A stretch of DNA of 46,495 bases from positions 1-46,495 of IMG/VR virus record IMGVR_UViG_3300044737_000123; one strand, 5' to 3'. The position numbers and the translations under genes are program-made. Below are positions 13,862 through 22,214 of the stretch, in pieces. A model generated the notes under the pieces. It was not told where the DNA came from. It did no database searches and worked only from the letters and a program-made list of their open reading frames with translations. This DNA is from a virus. Each line of letters begins with the position of its first letter. The stretch's first letter is position 1.

Positions 13862-15507
13862 TGCCCTGGCGCGGTCCGGAGTATCCGGGCGAGTTCCCGA
13901 CGCTTGGCTATGTCGTCGCTGGGTGGATACAGGACCTGTGCGTGGTCCCGGATCGCGACTTCCGCGGCATGCCGTTCGTCTTGACCGATGAGCAGCTTCG
14001 CTTCCTGCTCTTTCACTACCGCTTGACCACGGAGGGGCGGTGGTTCTACCCCCGCGGCTCGCAGCTCGTGCGCCCGCAGAAGTGGGGCAAGGGTCCTCTC
14101 GCTGCGGCGTGGGTGTGCGCGGAGGCCGCGGGCCCAGTGCTCTTTGACGGCTGGGATGCTCGTGGCGAGCCGGTGGGTCGGTCGTGGGCGACGCCGCACA
14201 TCCAGATCACGGCGTGCTCGGAGGATCAGACCGACAACACGTGGCGGGCCTTGCAGCCGATGATCGAGCTCGGGCCGTTGGGCAACGACTTCATTCCCGA
14301 CACGGGCCTGACCCGCATCAACCTTCCGGGTGGTGGGCTGATCGAGCCGGTGACCGCCTCCGCTAGGTCCCGGTTGGGTCAGCGGATCACCGGGGCGGTG
14401 CAGGACCAGTCGGAGTCCTGGGTGAAGTCCAACAACGGCTGGATGCTCGCCGACAACCAGCGTCGTGGCTTGGCGGGCATGGGTGGGCGGTTCCTCGAGA
14501 CGTGCAACGCCCCCGACCCGGTGGAGCAATCGGTGGCCTCCCGGACGCCTTCGGAGCCCGGGGTGTTCATCGACGACGTCGACGGTGGCCCGGGGTCGAT
14601 TCGCAACAAGGCCGAGCGGCGCAAGGTGCTCAAGCGCGTCTACGGCGACTCGGCGGGGCAGGGCGGCTGGGTTGACCTTGACCGCATCGACGCTGAAATC
14701 GAAGCGCTCCTGGAGCACGATCCTGCTCAGGCGGAGCGGTTCTTCCTCAATCGCAAGCTCGCGTCGGAGGGTGCGGCGTTCGACATCGAGAAGTGGCGCA
14801 CGCTCGGCAAGCGAAAGACGGTTGAGGCGCTGGCGACGATCGTGCTGGGAATCGACGGGGCGCGTCACGACGACGCGGTCGCGGTCATCGCCACGGAGGT
14901 CCGCACCGGCTATCAGTGGGTCGTCGACATCATCGAGCGTCCACCTAACGCCGACGAGGACTACGAGCACGACATGGACCGTCTCGACGGTGCCGTCTCT
15001 GACGTCTGCGAGCGCTACCACGTCTGGCGGGCCTACTGCGACGAGCACTATCTCGAGCACGTCATCGAGAAGTGGCAGAACCGCTACGGCGAGAAGAAGT
15101 TCGTGGTGTGGCGCACGAACCGCAACCTGCACATCGCCCACGCGGTGCGCGCGTACACGGAGGCGATCAGCGCCGGTGACCTGACCCACGACGCCAACGA
15201 GACGTTCACCGAGCACATCCGAAACTCTCGCCGGCGCAAGCTGACGGTCCTAGATGACAAGGAGCGCCAGATGCACACCTTGTCCAAGGACGCCCACCGT
15301 TCGCCGCGTAAGATCGACGCCGCGATGGCAGGGGTCCTCAGTTGGACCGCGCGTGGTGACTGCATTGCTGAGCAGGCGGTGCACATGGGCGTCATCGAGG
15401 ACCCGCCAGAGCCCCCGGAGCCTGAGCGCTGGAAGCCCGGGCACGCGCCGCGTGTCGAGTACCTGCAGCCCTTGGCCCCCGTCGGGCCGATGGGCGACAT
15501 GTCCTGA
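13861..15507 (+). CDS. terL: Terminase large subunit (packaging ATPase-nuclease)
   Basis: A 548-residue protein from GTG 13861, a normal length. 'LVRPQKWGKGPLAAA' (about residues 70-83) is the Walker-A-like loop. 'QITACSEDQTDNTWRALQPM' follows as in related terminases, and 'GVFIDDVDGGPGS' is an acidic strand. In the C-terminal nuclease domain, 'IVLGIDGARHDDAVAVIATE' supplies conserved aspartates and 'VWRAYCDEHYLEHVIEKWQN' a further acidic site of the RNase-H fold. It pumps DNA into the prohead and cuts it at the end. All key regions are intact. Confidence 0.92.
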   Translation: MPWRGPEYPGEFPTLGYVVAGWIQDLCVVPDRDFRGMPFVLTDEQLRFLLFHYRLTTEGRWFYPRGSQLVRPQKWGKGPLAAAWVCAEAAGPVLFDGWDARGEPVGRSWATPHIQITACSEDQTDNTWRALQPMIELGPLGNDFIPDTGLTRINLPGGGLIEPVTASARSRLGQRITGAVQDQSESWVKSNNGWMLADNQRRGLAGMGGRFLETCNAPDPVEQSVASRTPSEPGVFIDDVDGGPGSIRNKAERRKVLKRVYGDSAGQGGWVDLDRIDAEIEALLEHDPAQAERFFLNRKLASEGAAFDIEKWRTLGKRKTVEALATIVLGIDGARHDDAVAVIATEVRTGYQWVVDIIERPPNADEDYEHDMDRLDGAVSDVCERYHVWRAYCDEHYLEHVIEKWQNRYGEKKFVVWRTNRNLHIAHAVRAYTEAISAGDLTHDANETFTEHIRNSRRRKLTVLDDKERQMHTLSKDAHRSPRKIDAAMAGVLSWTARGDCIAEQAVHMGVIEDPPEPPEPERWKPGHAPRVEYLQPLAPVGPMGDMS

Positions 15508-15537
15508 AACCCACGGCCCTAGGAGGTCGATCCACGC

Positions 15538-15984
15538 ATGGCAACACGCACCAAGATCAGCGACGAGGCCAAGGAGCGCCTTGGTCCCGCCGCAGCGAAG
15601 GCAGCCCAGAAGGCCCCGGCCGGCGACACCGAGCTCTCGGGCGCCGCGCCCGGCATCAAGGCCGAGGAGCAGGGACCCGACGAGGTCACGCCGTTCGAGA
15701 AGCCCAAGGCGACCGAGCGCGCTGAGCGCGCGTCGGACAAGCGCGCCGACGAGGTTCGCGAGATCCAGCTCGACGTGCATCGCCGTCAGGTGACGAGCGT
15801 TCCTTCGGAGAACGTGCGCACCGTCTACTCCACGCCCCAGGACGGCAAGGACCCCGAGTCGATCACCTTCCAGCAGGTCGGCAACACGGTGCTGGTGACC
15901 GCGACGGCCAAGGAGATGGAGTTCAGCCGGGAGGACTTCCTGGGCTTCGTGCGTCACACCAGCCAGATCGGGCCGACGCTGTGA
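15538..15984 (+). CDS. Hypothetical protein in the head module
   Basis: A 148-residue protein with an AGGAGG ribosome-binding site. The first ~75 residues are Ala/Glu/Lys-rich and probably disordered. The second half is β-rich (ESITFQQVGNTVLVTATAKE). No family recognised; position suggests a head-associated role. Confidence 0.65.
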   Translation: MATRTKISDEAKERLGPAAAKAAQKAPAGDTELSGAAPGIKAEEQGPDEVTPFEKPKATERAERASDKRADEVREIQLDVHRRQVTSVPSENVRTVYSTPQDGKDPESITFQQVGNTVLVTATAKEMEFSREDFLGFVRHTSQIGPTL

Positions 15985-16325
15985 GCGCCACCGACCAGGA
16001 AGAGACGATCGCTGTGCTCCAGGCCAAGCTCGACGCCGCCAACTCCAAGGTCGCGCAACTGTCCGGCGGCCTGGTCGGCGGCGACAAGGACGGCTTCGCT
16101 GAGTGCATGACCCCGGAGTGCGAGGAGTACAAGGCGCTGAAGCCGATCCCGATCACGGTCGAGGTCGTCGAGCGCCGCTACCCGCCCGGCAGTCAGGTCC
16201 ACGGCATCGAGTCCTCGACGCAGTTCGTGTTCGCCAAGGTCGAGTCCGACATGACGTGCCCGCAGTGCGGCGGGCCTCGCAGCGTGCTCGAGGACGCGCC
16301 TCGCAAGATCCCGAGGGCCACCTGA
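15981..16325 (+). CDS. Coiled-coil/zinc protein in the head module
   Basis: A 114-residue protein from GTG 15981. A short coiled coil (IAVLQAKLDAANSKVAQLSG) is followed by a C-x4-C site and, near the end, CPQCGGPRSV. The cysteines could bind one zinc ion. Function unknown. Confidence 0.6.
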   Translation: MSATDQEETIAVLQAKLDAANSKVAQLSGGLVGGDKDGFAECMTPECEEYKALKPIPITVEVVERRYPPGSQVHGIESSTQFVFAKVESDMTCPQCGGPRSVLEDAPRKIPRAT

Positions 16326-16687
16326 TGCGCGAGGTCGACCGGCCCGTCAAGCGCCCGATGCACTGCGCTGCCCTGCCGTATGTCGGGCAGTCAAACCGCG
16401 GGGAGCGCTGGGTCGACACGGGCTCAGAGCTTCCGGGTGGCTTCGACAACCACGTCTACCTGTCGGGCTCGGCGGTCAGGGCGGCGATGGACGCTCTGGG
16501 CTGGCCGACCCCCGGCGAGTTCCGCGAGATGCGCGCAGAGCGCGACCTACTGGCAGAGCAACTCGCGCAGGCCCAGGAGGAGCTGGCAGAGCTTCGCAAG
16601 CTGCGCGACGGCATCGACGTGATCGAGAGCGCCGGGTTTCGCGCGCGTCGCAAGCCCGGACGCCCGCCGAAGGAGATGGTCGCGTGA
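16325..16687 (+). CDS. Coiled-coil hypothetical protein
   Basis: A 120-residue protein. The C-terminal half is a strong coiled coil (REMRAERDLLAEQLAQAQEE) ending in a basic 'RARRKPGRPPKEM', an AT-hook-like GRP core. Function unknown. Confidence 0.6.
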   Translation: MREVDRPVKRPMHCAALPYVGQSNRGERWVDTGSELPGGFDNHVYLSGSAVRAAMDALGWPTPGEFREMRAERDLLAEQLAQAQEELAELRKLRDGIDVIESAGFRARRKPGRPPKEMVA

Positions 16688-16953
16688 GCAAGACGAGCGC
16701 TGGCGGGACGGTCGGGATCGACGTGCTCGTGACCGACACGGTGGTCCTGCCGCTGAACGTGGGGCGCCGCGAGGTCACGATCGTCAACGACGGCGCGAAC
16801 ATCGTCTACCTGTCCTTCGGCGTCGCGGCGACCGCCAACAGCGGGGTACGCCTGAACGCCTCCGGCGGCTCCTACACCACCAACAACTGGCAGGGCAAAA
16901 TCAACGGAATAGCCCTGACCGGGACCACGCACGTGACCGTGTGCGAGTTCTGA
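16684..16953 (+). CDS. Small β-rich structural candidate
   Basis: An 89-residue protein from GTG 16684. 'LNVGRREVTIVNDGANIVYL' and 'GVAATANSGVRLNASGGSYT' look like a β-sandwich, as in phage head-decoration or fibre-base proteins. Role inferred from composition and position only. Confidence 0.55.
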   Translation: MSKTSAGGTVGIDVLVTDTVVLPLNVGRREVTIVNDGANIVYLSFGVAATANSGVRLNASGGSYTTNNWQGKINGIALTGTTHVTVCEF

Positions 16954-17021
16954 TGGCGGCCAAGGCCCACAACGACAAGAAGATCGGGCGCCCCGGCAAG
17001 GCGGGAGTCAGCAACCCGTGA
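16953..17021 (+). CDS. Possible 22-residue basic peptide
   Basis: ATG 16953 overlaps the previous stop (TGATG), and the stop overlaps the next GTG. The peptide (MAAKAHNDKKIGRPGKAGVS plus two residues) is strongly basic. Coupling at both ends supports translation. Confidence 0.4.
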   Translation: MAAKAHNDKKIGRPGKAGVSNP

Positions 17022-17368
17022 TCTACATCGCGGCCGCCCAGCTCATCCTCATCGCGTTCCTGCTGTGGGACAAGCGCTTCGAGCGCGAGCATGGAGCTCA
17101 GGTGCTCGCGGACTTCGTGCTGCAGGCCCGTCAGGAGCGAGAGGCGCTCGTTCGCCGCGACGTCACCCCGGACCTCACTGCCCTAATCGACCTCGTCGAC
17201 CGCCTCTGCCAGCGCGTGCAGGCCCCCGAGCGCGCGATCAACGAGCACACCCAAGGAGTCGTGGTCCCCGAGTCCCCGCCGGCGGTGGACATGTTCGACG
17301 ACGAGGAGTACTGGGAGCCCAAGGAGAACCTTGCCGAGCGCGAGTACGAGGCCGAACTGAATGGCTGA
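17018..17368 (+). CDS. Membrane-anchored hypothetical protein
   Basis: A 116-residue protein from GTG 17018. One N-terminal transmembrane helix (IYIAAAQLILIAFLLW) is followed by a charged, helical cytoplasmic part and an acidic C-terminus. It overlaps the portal gene by 8 nt. Function unknown. Confidence 0.6.
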   Translation: MIYIAAAQLILIAFLLWDKRFEREHGAQVLADFVLQARQEREALVRRDVTPDLTALIDLVDRLCQRVQAPERAINEHTQGVVVPESPPAVDMFDDEEYWEPKENLAEREYEAELNG

Positions 17369-19394
17369 CGGGACCCTCGGACTGCCGGTCCCCCCCAAGG
17401 TCACCGACCGCACGACGCGCGGGCGCAAGCGCATGAAGCGAGACGCCCCCAAGCGCCGACTGTGCATCCGCTTCGAGCGCGGCGACACCTACAGTTGGAT
17501 CACCGAGAAGAACGTCCTCTTCGCCCAGCCGACGGTCACCTACGCCAGCGGCGGCGGCAAGCCCTCCCACCGCCAGCGCAACTCCTACAACTTCATCCGC
17601 CCGCTCGTCGAGGACAAGGTGTCCGCCTCGACGCAGAGAGTGCCCGGCTACGAGGTCGTCCCCACCACATCGGACCCCGAGGACCTCGGCGCTGCCAAGC
17701 TCGCAGAACTCGTCGCGCTGTACGGCTATGACCAGTTCGGGGTGCGCCGCGCGAGCGTCGACACGGTCAAGACCGCCATCGCTCACGGCGGCGCCGGGTT
17801 CGCGATGCCCTACTGGGAGCCCAACGTCGGCCCGTACGTCAACGTCGACGGCGAGTGGGTCGGCCAGGGCGACGTCAAGATCCTCACGCTCAACGGCAAC
17901 GAGGTCTACTGGGAGCCCGGGTCCAAGTTCGAGGACTCCCGCTGGTGGTGCATCGAGCGCGCCCGACCGCTTGAGGAGATCTACGAGCTTCCGGGCTACG
18001 TCGGCGGTGTGTTGACCGCGGACGCCCAGACCTCCGACATCCCGACCGATAGCCAGGAGAAGGACAACCTGGCGATGACGACCGAGTACTTCGAGCGTCC
18101 ATGCCCGAAGTATCCCGACGGACGATGGTTGACGATCGCCGCCGGCCGGCAGATCGTCGACAACCGCCTGATCGACCCGACCTCTCAGGACCCCGCCCAG
18201 CCCTACCCGCTGCGCGACGCCGACGGCCAGGTCATCGACGAGCCGCTGATCCACCGCCTCGTCTACACCCACGACCCCGACTGCGATCAGGACTTCGGGC
18301 TGGTCTGGCAGCTCATCGACTTCCAGCGCACCGCCCAGGACTGCCTCAACAAGATCCTGGAGTACAAGAACCGTGGGCTGAACCTCCAGATGCTCGCGCA
18401 GAAGGGGTCGCTGATCGACCGTCCCAACGACATTCCCGGAGCGATCCGCTACTACCGCCAGGGCTTCGACAAGCCCGACTGGGAGCACGCCCCTGACCCG
18501 GCGATCCTCAACGGCCTGATCTCGATCTTCAACCTGACGCTCGAGCAGATGCGCTTGGTCGCCGCCTACGAGGACATCCACGCCGACCCCAACGTCGCGG
18601 CCAAGACCACGGCAGCGGTCATCGAGCAGTCTCTCGCGCGCTGGCAGTCCTTCCTCGGCGACCTCGCCGAATGGCACTCCCGGGTGATGCGCCACTGCCT
18701 CGTGCTCGTCGCGCGCTACTACCGTGAACCCAGGCTGCTGCTGATTCGCGGCTCGCGTGGCTGGGAGTCGATCGCGGACTTCCGCGGCGCCAAGCTGATG
18801 ACGCAGGTCAACGTGCGCGTCAACGCCGGCAGCCTGGAGTACCTGTCCAAGGATCAGATCTTCCAGCGGGTGCAGTACTACGCCGCGATGGGCTGGGTCA
18901 ATCGCGAGCAGGGCATGGCCGCCATCGAGAACGGCACCGCCGCCAAGCTCATCGAGTCCTACGAGCTCGACGTCGCCCGGGTCAACCGCGTCATCCAGAA
19001 GATCCGCGACGGCAGCGTCATGGACATGCCCACGCGCACCGAGACGGTCACCGTCACCGACCCGGTGACAGGGCAGACCCAGCAGGTGCCCCAGGAAGTC
19101 CCGACGTGGATGCCCTCGGACTGGGACAACCTCGATGTGTGGCAGCAGGAACTCGCGTCGTGGATGAAGACCCCTGACTTCGAGCAGTTCGACCCGTCGA
19201 TGCAGGCGGTCGCCAAGGAGATGTGGAAGGGCATCCAGGACCTCCAGGCCCAGCACGCCCAGCGCCAGATGGACCAGATGACCGCGGTCGCTGGGGACAT
19301 GGGCATGCGCAACGCCGCGCGGCCGCAGAGCCCGGCGCAGCTTCCCTCCGTGCCCGGCGCCGCCAACGGCGCGCAGACACCTTCGCCCGCCTAG
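17361..19394 (+). CDS. Portal protein (P22-like, long type)
   Basis: A 677-residue protein located between terminase and scaffold. 'QRNSYNFIRPLVEDKVSAST' resembles the N-terminal portal wing, and 'DFQRTAQDCLNKILEYKNRG' followed by 'YEDIHADPNVAAKTTAAVIE' fits the central clip/stem region. A Gln-rich helical C-terminus (LQAQHAQRQMDQMTAVAGDM) may form part of the barrel. Twelve copies would form the DNA channel and the docking site for the short tail. A very long antisense frame across this gene is a codon-bias shadow. Confidence 0.85.
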   Translation: MADGTLGLPVPPKVTDRTTRGRKRMKRDAPKRRLCIRFERGDTYSWITEKNVLFAQPTVTYASGGGKPSHRQRNSYNFIRPLVEDKVSASTQRVPGYEVVPTTSDPEDLGAAKLAELVALYGYDQFGVRRASVDTVKTAIAHGGAGFAMPYWEPNVGPYVNVDGEWVGQGDVKILTLNGNEVYWEPGSKFEDSRWWCIERARPLEEIYELPGYVGGVLTADAQTSDIPTDSQEKDNLAMTTEYFERPCPKYPDGRWLTIAAGRQIVDNRLIDPTSQDPAQPYPLRDADGQVIDEPLIHRLVYTHDPDCDQDFGLVWQLIDFQRTAQDCLNKILEYKNRGLNLQMLAQKGSLIDRPNDIPGAIRYYRQGFDKPDWEHAPDPAILNGLISIFNLTLEQMRLVAAYEDIHADPNVAAKTTAAVIEQSLARWQSFLGDLAEWHSRVMRHCLVLVARYYREPRLLLIRGSRGWESIADFRGAKLMTQVNVRVNAGSLEYLSKDQIFQRVQYYAAMGWVNREQGMAAIENGTAAKLIESYELDVARVNRVIQKIRDGSVMDMPTRTETVTVTDPVTGQTQQVPQEVPTWMPSDWDNLDVWQQELASWMKTPDFEQFDPSMQAVAKEMWKGIQDLQAQHAQRQMDQMTAVAGDMGMRNAARPQSPAQLPSVPGAANGAQTPSPA

Positions 19395-19434
19395 CGGGCT
19401 TTCGGCAGGACACACCCCGCGAGGGGTCCCTGCC
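19385..19434 (+). other. Two hairpins between portal and scaffold genes
   Basis: A 6-bp hairpin contains the portal stop (19385-19399) and is followed by TTT. A second hairpin (19404-19434) has GGCAGG/CCTGCC outer pairing and an inner stem capped by a GCGA tetraloop. They fill the first half of the portal-scaffold gap, the largest gap since terminase. They could attenuate transcription or set mRNA ends. Confidence 0.5.
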
Positions 19435-19481
19435 TTCTCAACAGCGGACACGCCCACGGGCCCCGCAGAAAGGACCGCTCC

Positions 19482-20177
19482 ATGAGCGAACAGGCCCCTG
19501 CGCCGCAGGAAACGCCTGAGGTTGCCGGCCCCGAAGGGACACCCGGCCCCGCCGAGCCCACGCAGCAGGAGATCGACTACCGCAAGCGCTACGACGATCT
19601 TCACCCCGAGTACACCCGAGTCACCCAGGAGGCGGCGCAGTTGCGCCAGCGTCAGGAGCTCTACGACCTGATGATCTCCTCCGAGGACGCGGACACTCGC
19701 AGGCAGGCTGCCGAACAGCTCGGCTACCAGCTCGACGACGACGAGCCCGACCCCAACGTCTACGCCGACCCTGTCGAGGAACTGCGCCAGCGCCAAGAGC
19801 GCCTGGAGCAGGCCCTCTCCCAGCGCGACCAGCAGGCCCAGGAAGCTCAGTACGCCGCCCAAGTGCGGGCGGTCGTCGATGAGCGCCTGAGCCACATGGA
19901 CGGGCTGGACAAGGCCGACCAGGACTGGGTTCTGGCCTACGCGATCAACGCGCTACCCCCGACCCAGGAGGGCCTGCCCGATCTCGATCAGGCACACCAG
20001 GTCTTCCAGGCTCGAGAGCTCAAACGCCAGAAGGCATGGGCGCAGAGCAAGCGCGCTCCTCGCATCAGTCCCGTCGGCCAGGCAGCAACCGGGCAGCCCA
20101 ACCTCAACGAGATGACTGACCAGCAGATCCTTGACTGGCAGACCAACCGTCTCGCTGAGCTGAACGCCGACGACTAG
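19482..20177 (+). CDS. Scaffolding protein
   Basis: A 231-residue protein with an AGAAAGGA ribosome-binding site. It is acidic and Gln/Glu-rich: 'PVEELRQRQERLEQALSQRD' and neighbouring segments predict long coiled coils, with a Pro/Ala-rich disordered N-terminus. This composition and the position between portal and major capsid are diagnostic of phage scaffold proteins, which guide prohead assembly and are then lost. No protease motif is seen, so it is probably released intact. Confidence 0.85.
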   Translation: MSEQAPAPQETPEVAGPEGTPGPAEPTQQEIDYRKRYDDLHPEYTRVTQEAAQLRQRQELYDLMISSEDADTRRQAAEQLGYQLDDDEPDPNVYADPVEELRQRQERLEQALSQRDQQAQEAQYAAQVRAVVDERLSHMDGLDKADQDWVLAYAINALPPTQEGLPDLDQAHQVFQARELKRQKAWAQSKRAPRISPVGQAATGQPNLNEMTDQQILDWQTNRLAELNADD

Positions 20178-20231
20178 CTCGTCGGCGCGGGCCGCCTTTC
20201 CTCATCAGCGATAGAAAGGAACACGGCCCGC
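20166..20231 (+). promoter_or_regulatory. Tandem hairpins; the second buries the capsid ribosome-binding site
   Basis: The first hairpin (20166-20173 with 20179-20186, 8 bp perfect) contains the scaffold stop codon. The second joins 20187-20194 to 20224-20231 (8 bp perfect). Inside it 20195-20200 pairs with GAAAGG at 20214-20219, which is the Shine-Dalgarno sequence of the capsid gene, whose ATG is at 20233. Translation or mRNA processing of the capsid may depend on opening this structure. Confidence 0.6.
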
Positions 20232-20232
20232 A

Positions 20233-21489
20233 ATGGCACAGACCGTTGCGAACCTCGCCAGCGTCCTCAAGGACGCGTGGACGAGCGATCGCCTCGCCAA
20301 GCAGTTCTACAACAAGAACCCGCTGCTGGACTGGATGAAGCAGATCAGTCCGACCATGATCGGCCTGCAAGCACAGGTCCCGATCCACAAGGGTCGCGCC
20401 GGCGCTGAGACGTCGACCGGCCCCGGTGGCGGCATCCTCAACCCGGCCGACAACCAGAAGACCGACCAGGCGCTGTACACCATGGTCTACCTCTGGCGTC
20501 AGGTCGGCCTGGAGACAGCAGCGCTCAACCAGTCCGGTTCGACGTCGCAGTCGATCATCGCGGCCAAGAACCTCGAGATCAGCGGCGCCATCGACGACAT
20601 GTCGGCGTCGGCGTCACGCCAGCTCGCCAACAACGGTGACGGCTTCATCGCGCAGTGCACCACGGGTGGTGCGTCGGCGACGGTGAACCTGCTGCCCCAG
20701 GCGTCGGGAGGCATCGGCTACGACGCGATCGTTCGCGGCTGGTTCGTGATCGGTCAGCCCGTCGACGTCGGGACCGCGGGTGACTCGGATCTCCTCGCGA
20801 CAGGGTCGGTGATCGTGGACGTCGTCGAGGACCCGGTGACGCCGCAGTTGGTGATCTCCAACTCGATCACGACCACGAGCTCGCACTTCGTGAGCATCGC
20901 CAACCCCAACTCGGCGACCGCGACCAACCCGGAACTCAACGGGCTTCGCAACATCGCCGGGTCCAACGGCACCCTGGGCGGCATCAACCCCGCCTCGGCA
21001 GGAGAGTCCTACTGGAAGCCCGCCCTGGTGGACTCCACCACGACGTCCTTCAGCCTGGACCTCGCGCTGAACATGCAGCGCGCGGCGTGGCAGAAGACCG
21101 GTGACGTGATGTCCTACGTCATCACCTCAGGCAAGCAGCTCAGCAACTTCTACTCGCTGCTTCAGAACCAGGTTCGCTTCAACGGCGACAAGGGCCTGGG
21201 TGCCGGTGGCGTCGGGAACATGGACGGCCTGACGTGGAACAACGTCGGGGTCAACGCCTGGCAGCAGATCGTCGACAAGGAGTGGTACCACATCGGCTCC
21301 AAGGACGATTTCGTTCGGATCGTCGGCAACTACGACAAGCCGACGTGGACCAGCGAGGTCGAAGGCGGAGGCGAAGGCCTGCGCTGGGTGCAGGGACAGA
21401 CCGGGTTCGTCGAGGGTCTGTTCTTCGGCCTTCAGACCGGCGTGCAGCGTCGTAACGGCCTGGCCGCCGCGACGAACCTCGTGGCGTAG
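20233..21489 (+). CDS. Major capsid protein
   Basis: A 418-residue protein directly after the scaffold gene. 'NKNPLLDWMKQISPTMIGLQ', 'SASASRQLANNGDGFIAQC' and 'VMSYVITSGKQLSNFYSLLQ' are typical of P22/N4-like-type coat proteins with an HK97 fold. Composition is rich in Gly, Asn and Thr with few Lys. Several hundred copies would build the icosahedral head. Full length, no visible damage. Its high expression is probably governed by the hairpins just upstream. Confidence 0.9.
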   Translation: MAQTVANLASVLKDAWTSDRLAKQFYNKNPLLDWMKQISPTMIGLQAQVPIHKGRAGAETSTGPGGGILNPADNQKTDQALYTMVYLWRQVGLETAALNQSGSTSQSIIAAKNLEISGAIDDMSASASRQLANNGDGFIAQCTTGGASATVNLLPQASGGIGYDAIVRGWFVIGQPVDVGTAGDSDLLATGSVIVDVVEDPVTPQLVISNSITTTSSHFVSIANPNSATATNPELNGLRNIAGSNGTLGGINPASAGESYWKPALVDSTTTSFSLDLALNMQRAAWQKTGDVMSYVITSGKQLSNFYSLLQNQVRFNGDKGLGAGGVGNMDGLTWNNVGVNAWQQIVDKEWYHIGSKDDFVRIVGNYDKPTWTSEVEGGGEGLRWVQGQTGFVEGLFFGLQTGVQRRNGLAAATNLVA

Positions 21490-21504
21490 AGCCGGAATCC
21501 GGTG

Positions 21505-22035
21505 TTATGCTGCTTTGGGCTGGCCTGCTACACGGTGGGCCAGCCCGTGGTGGCGCTTACAGAGCCACGTCACGTCCAACGGAAGGGCGTAGTCGTGGTG
21601 GTGAGCTTCGCTTCGCGGGTCGTCGCAGAACAAGCACGGCTCGCGGGTGAGATCGCCGCGCTGGATGGCGAGCGTTAGGAGCTTACGGGCTTCCATCTTT
21701 TCAGCGTTGGCCGCACGATACGCGGTACCCGCTGCCGCGATCTGCTCGCGGTTTGCGGCATAGTGCTCACGTTTCTGGGCTCGTAGACGCTCGGCGTTCT
21801 CAGCCCAGTACTCGTTGAGCCGAGCGGCCGCCTTTTCGCGGTTGGCGTAGTGCCGTGCGCGTAGGTCTGCCTTGACCTCCTCGTGGTGCTCGGCGACGTA
21901 CTCACGTCGGGCCGCTCGGATGCACTCCTTGCAGCCCGCAGTAAGCCCGTCCTTGGAGTGCTTCCACTTGTAGAACTCGCTGAGGGGCTTGGAGGCCCCG
22001 CACCGGGTGCAGGTCTTAGACTCGTCGGCTGGCAT
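21505..22035 (-). CDS. HNH/endonuclease-VII-like protein inserted in the late operon
   Basis: A 176-residue protein on the strand opposite all neighbouring structural genes. N-terminal zinc segment 'CTRCGASKPLSEFYKWKHSK' with CKEC, then a long helical region with repeated 'REHYAANRE'-like units, then 'CLFCDDPRSEAHHHDYALPL' and DVTWLCKRHHGLAH, a C-x2-C/H-H/HH nuclease-like site. Such proteins are common mobile nuclease cargo in phages. It has its own AGGAGAGG ribosome-binding site, preceded by a strong hairpin. A promoter-like TACGAT lies at about 22107. It appears to be a later insertion. Confidence 0.75.
   Translation of the reverse strand: MPADESKTCTRCGASKPLSEFYKWKHSKDGLTAGCKECIRAARREYVAEHHEEVKADLRARHYANREKAAARLNEYWAENAERLRAQKREHYAANREQIAAAGTAYRAANAEKMEARKLLTLAIQRGDLTREPCLFCDDPRSEAHHHDYALPLDVTWLCKRHHGLAHRVAGQPKAA
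21517..21546. terminator. 9-bp hairpin after the capsid gene
   Basis: GGGCTGGCC (21517-21525) pairs perfectly with GGCCAGCCC (21538-21546), loop 12 nt. It lies 28 nt after the capsid stop and inside the last codons of the convergent HNH gene, so it could end both transcripts. There is no T tract. Confidence 0.45.
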
Positions 22036-22058
22036 GGGAGGGTTCCTCTCCTGTGTCC

Positions 22059-22089
22059 GGCCCCGGGGTGTTAGCGCACCGCCGGGGCC
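22059..22089. other. Strong hairpin at the 5' end of the HNH gene
   Basis: GGCCCCGG (22059-22066) pairs with CCGGGGCC (22082-22089), and GGTG/CACC extends the stem inside. It lies just upstream of the minus-strand ribosome-binding site. It could insulate the inserted gene or serve as a terminator on either strand. Confidence 0.45.
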
Positions 22090-22146
22090 ACTTGGTTGGC
22101 GGGTGAATCGTACCTCCTCGTCGCCTAGCCGCGACCTGACGGAGTG

Positions 22147-22177
22147 GGCCGGGGGCAGACCGCTCCCGCCCCCGGCC
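22147..22177 (+). other. 10-bp perfect hairpin upstream of the next structural gene
   Basis: GGCCGGGGGC (22147-22156) pairs with GCCCCCGGCC (22168-22177), 11-nt loop. It lies 38 nt before the gene at 22215, repeating the pattern of a strong hairpin before major structural genes. Confidence 0.5.
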
Positions 22178-22214
22178 TCACCGTTCTCCCTCCACAGAGA
22201 AAGGCAGCAACCCT

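Noticed and set aside
13858-15216. 452-codon minus-strand frame opposite the large terminase
   Set aside because: Antisense shadow of a clear terminase gene; no ribosome-binding site or motif.
17238-19895. Very long (885-codon) open frame on the minus strand
   Set aside because: It lies opposite the portal and scaffold genes, is full of Leu/Val/Arg/Gly from complemented GC-rich codons, and has no family motif. It is a codon-bias shadow.
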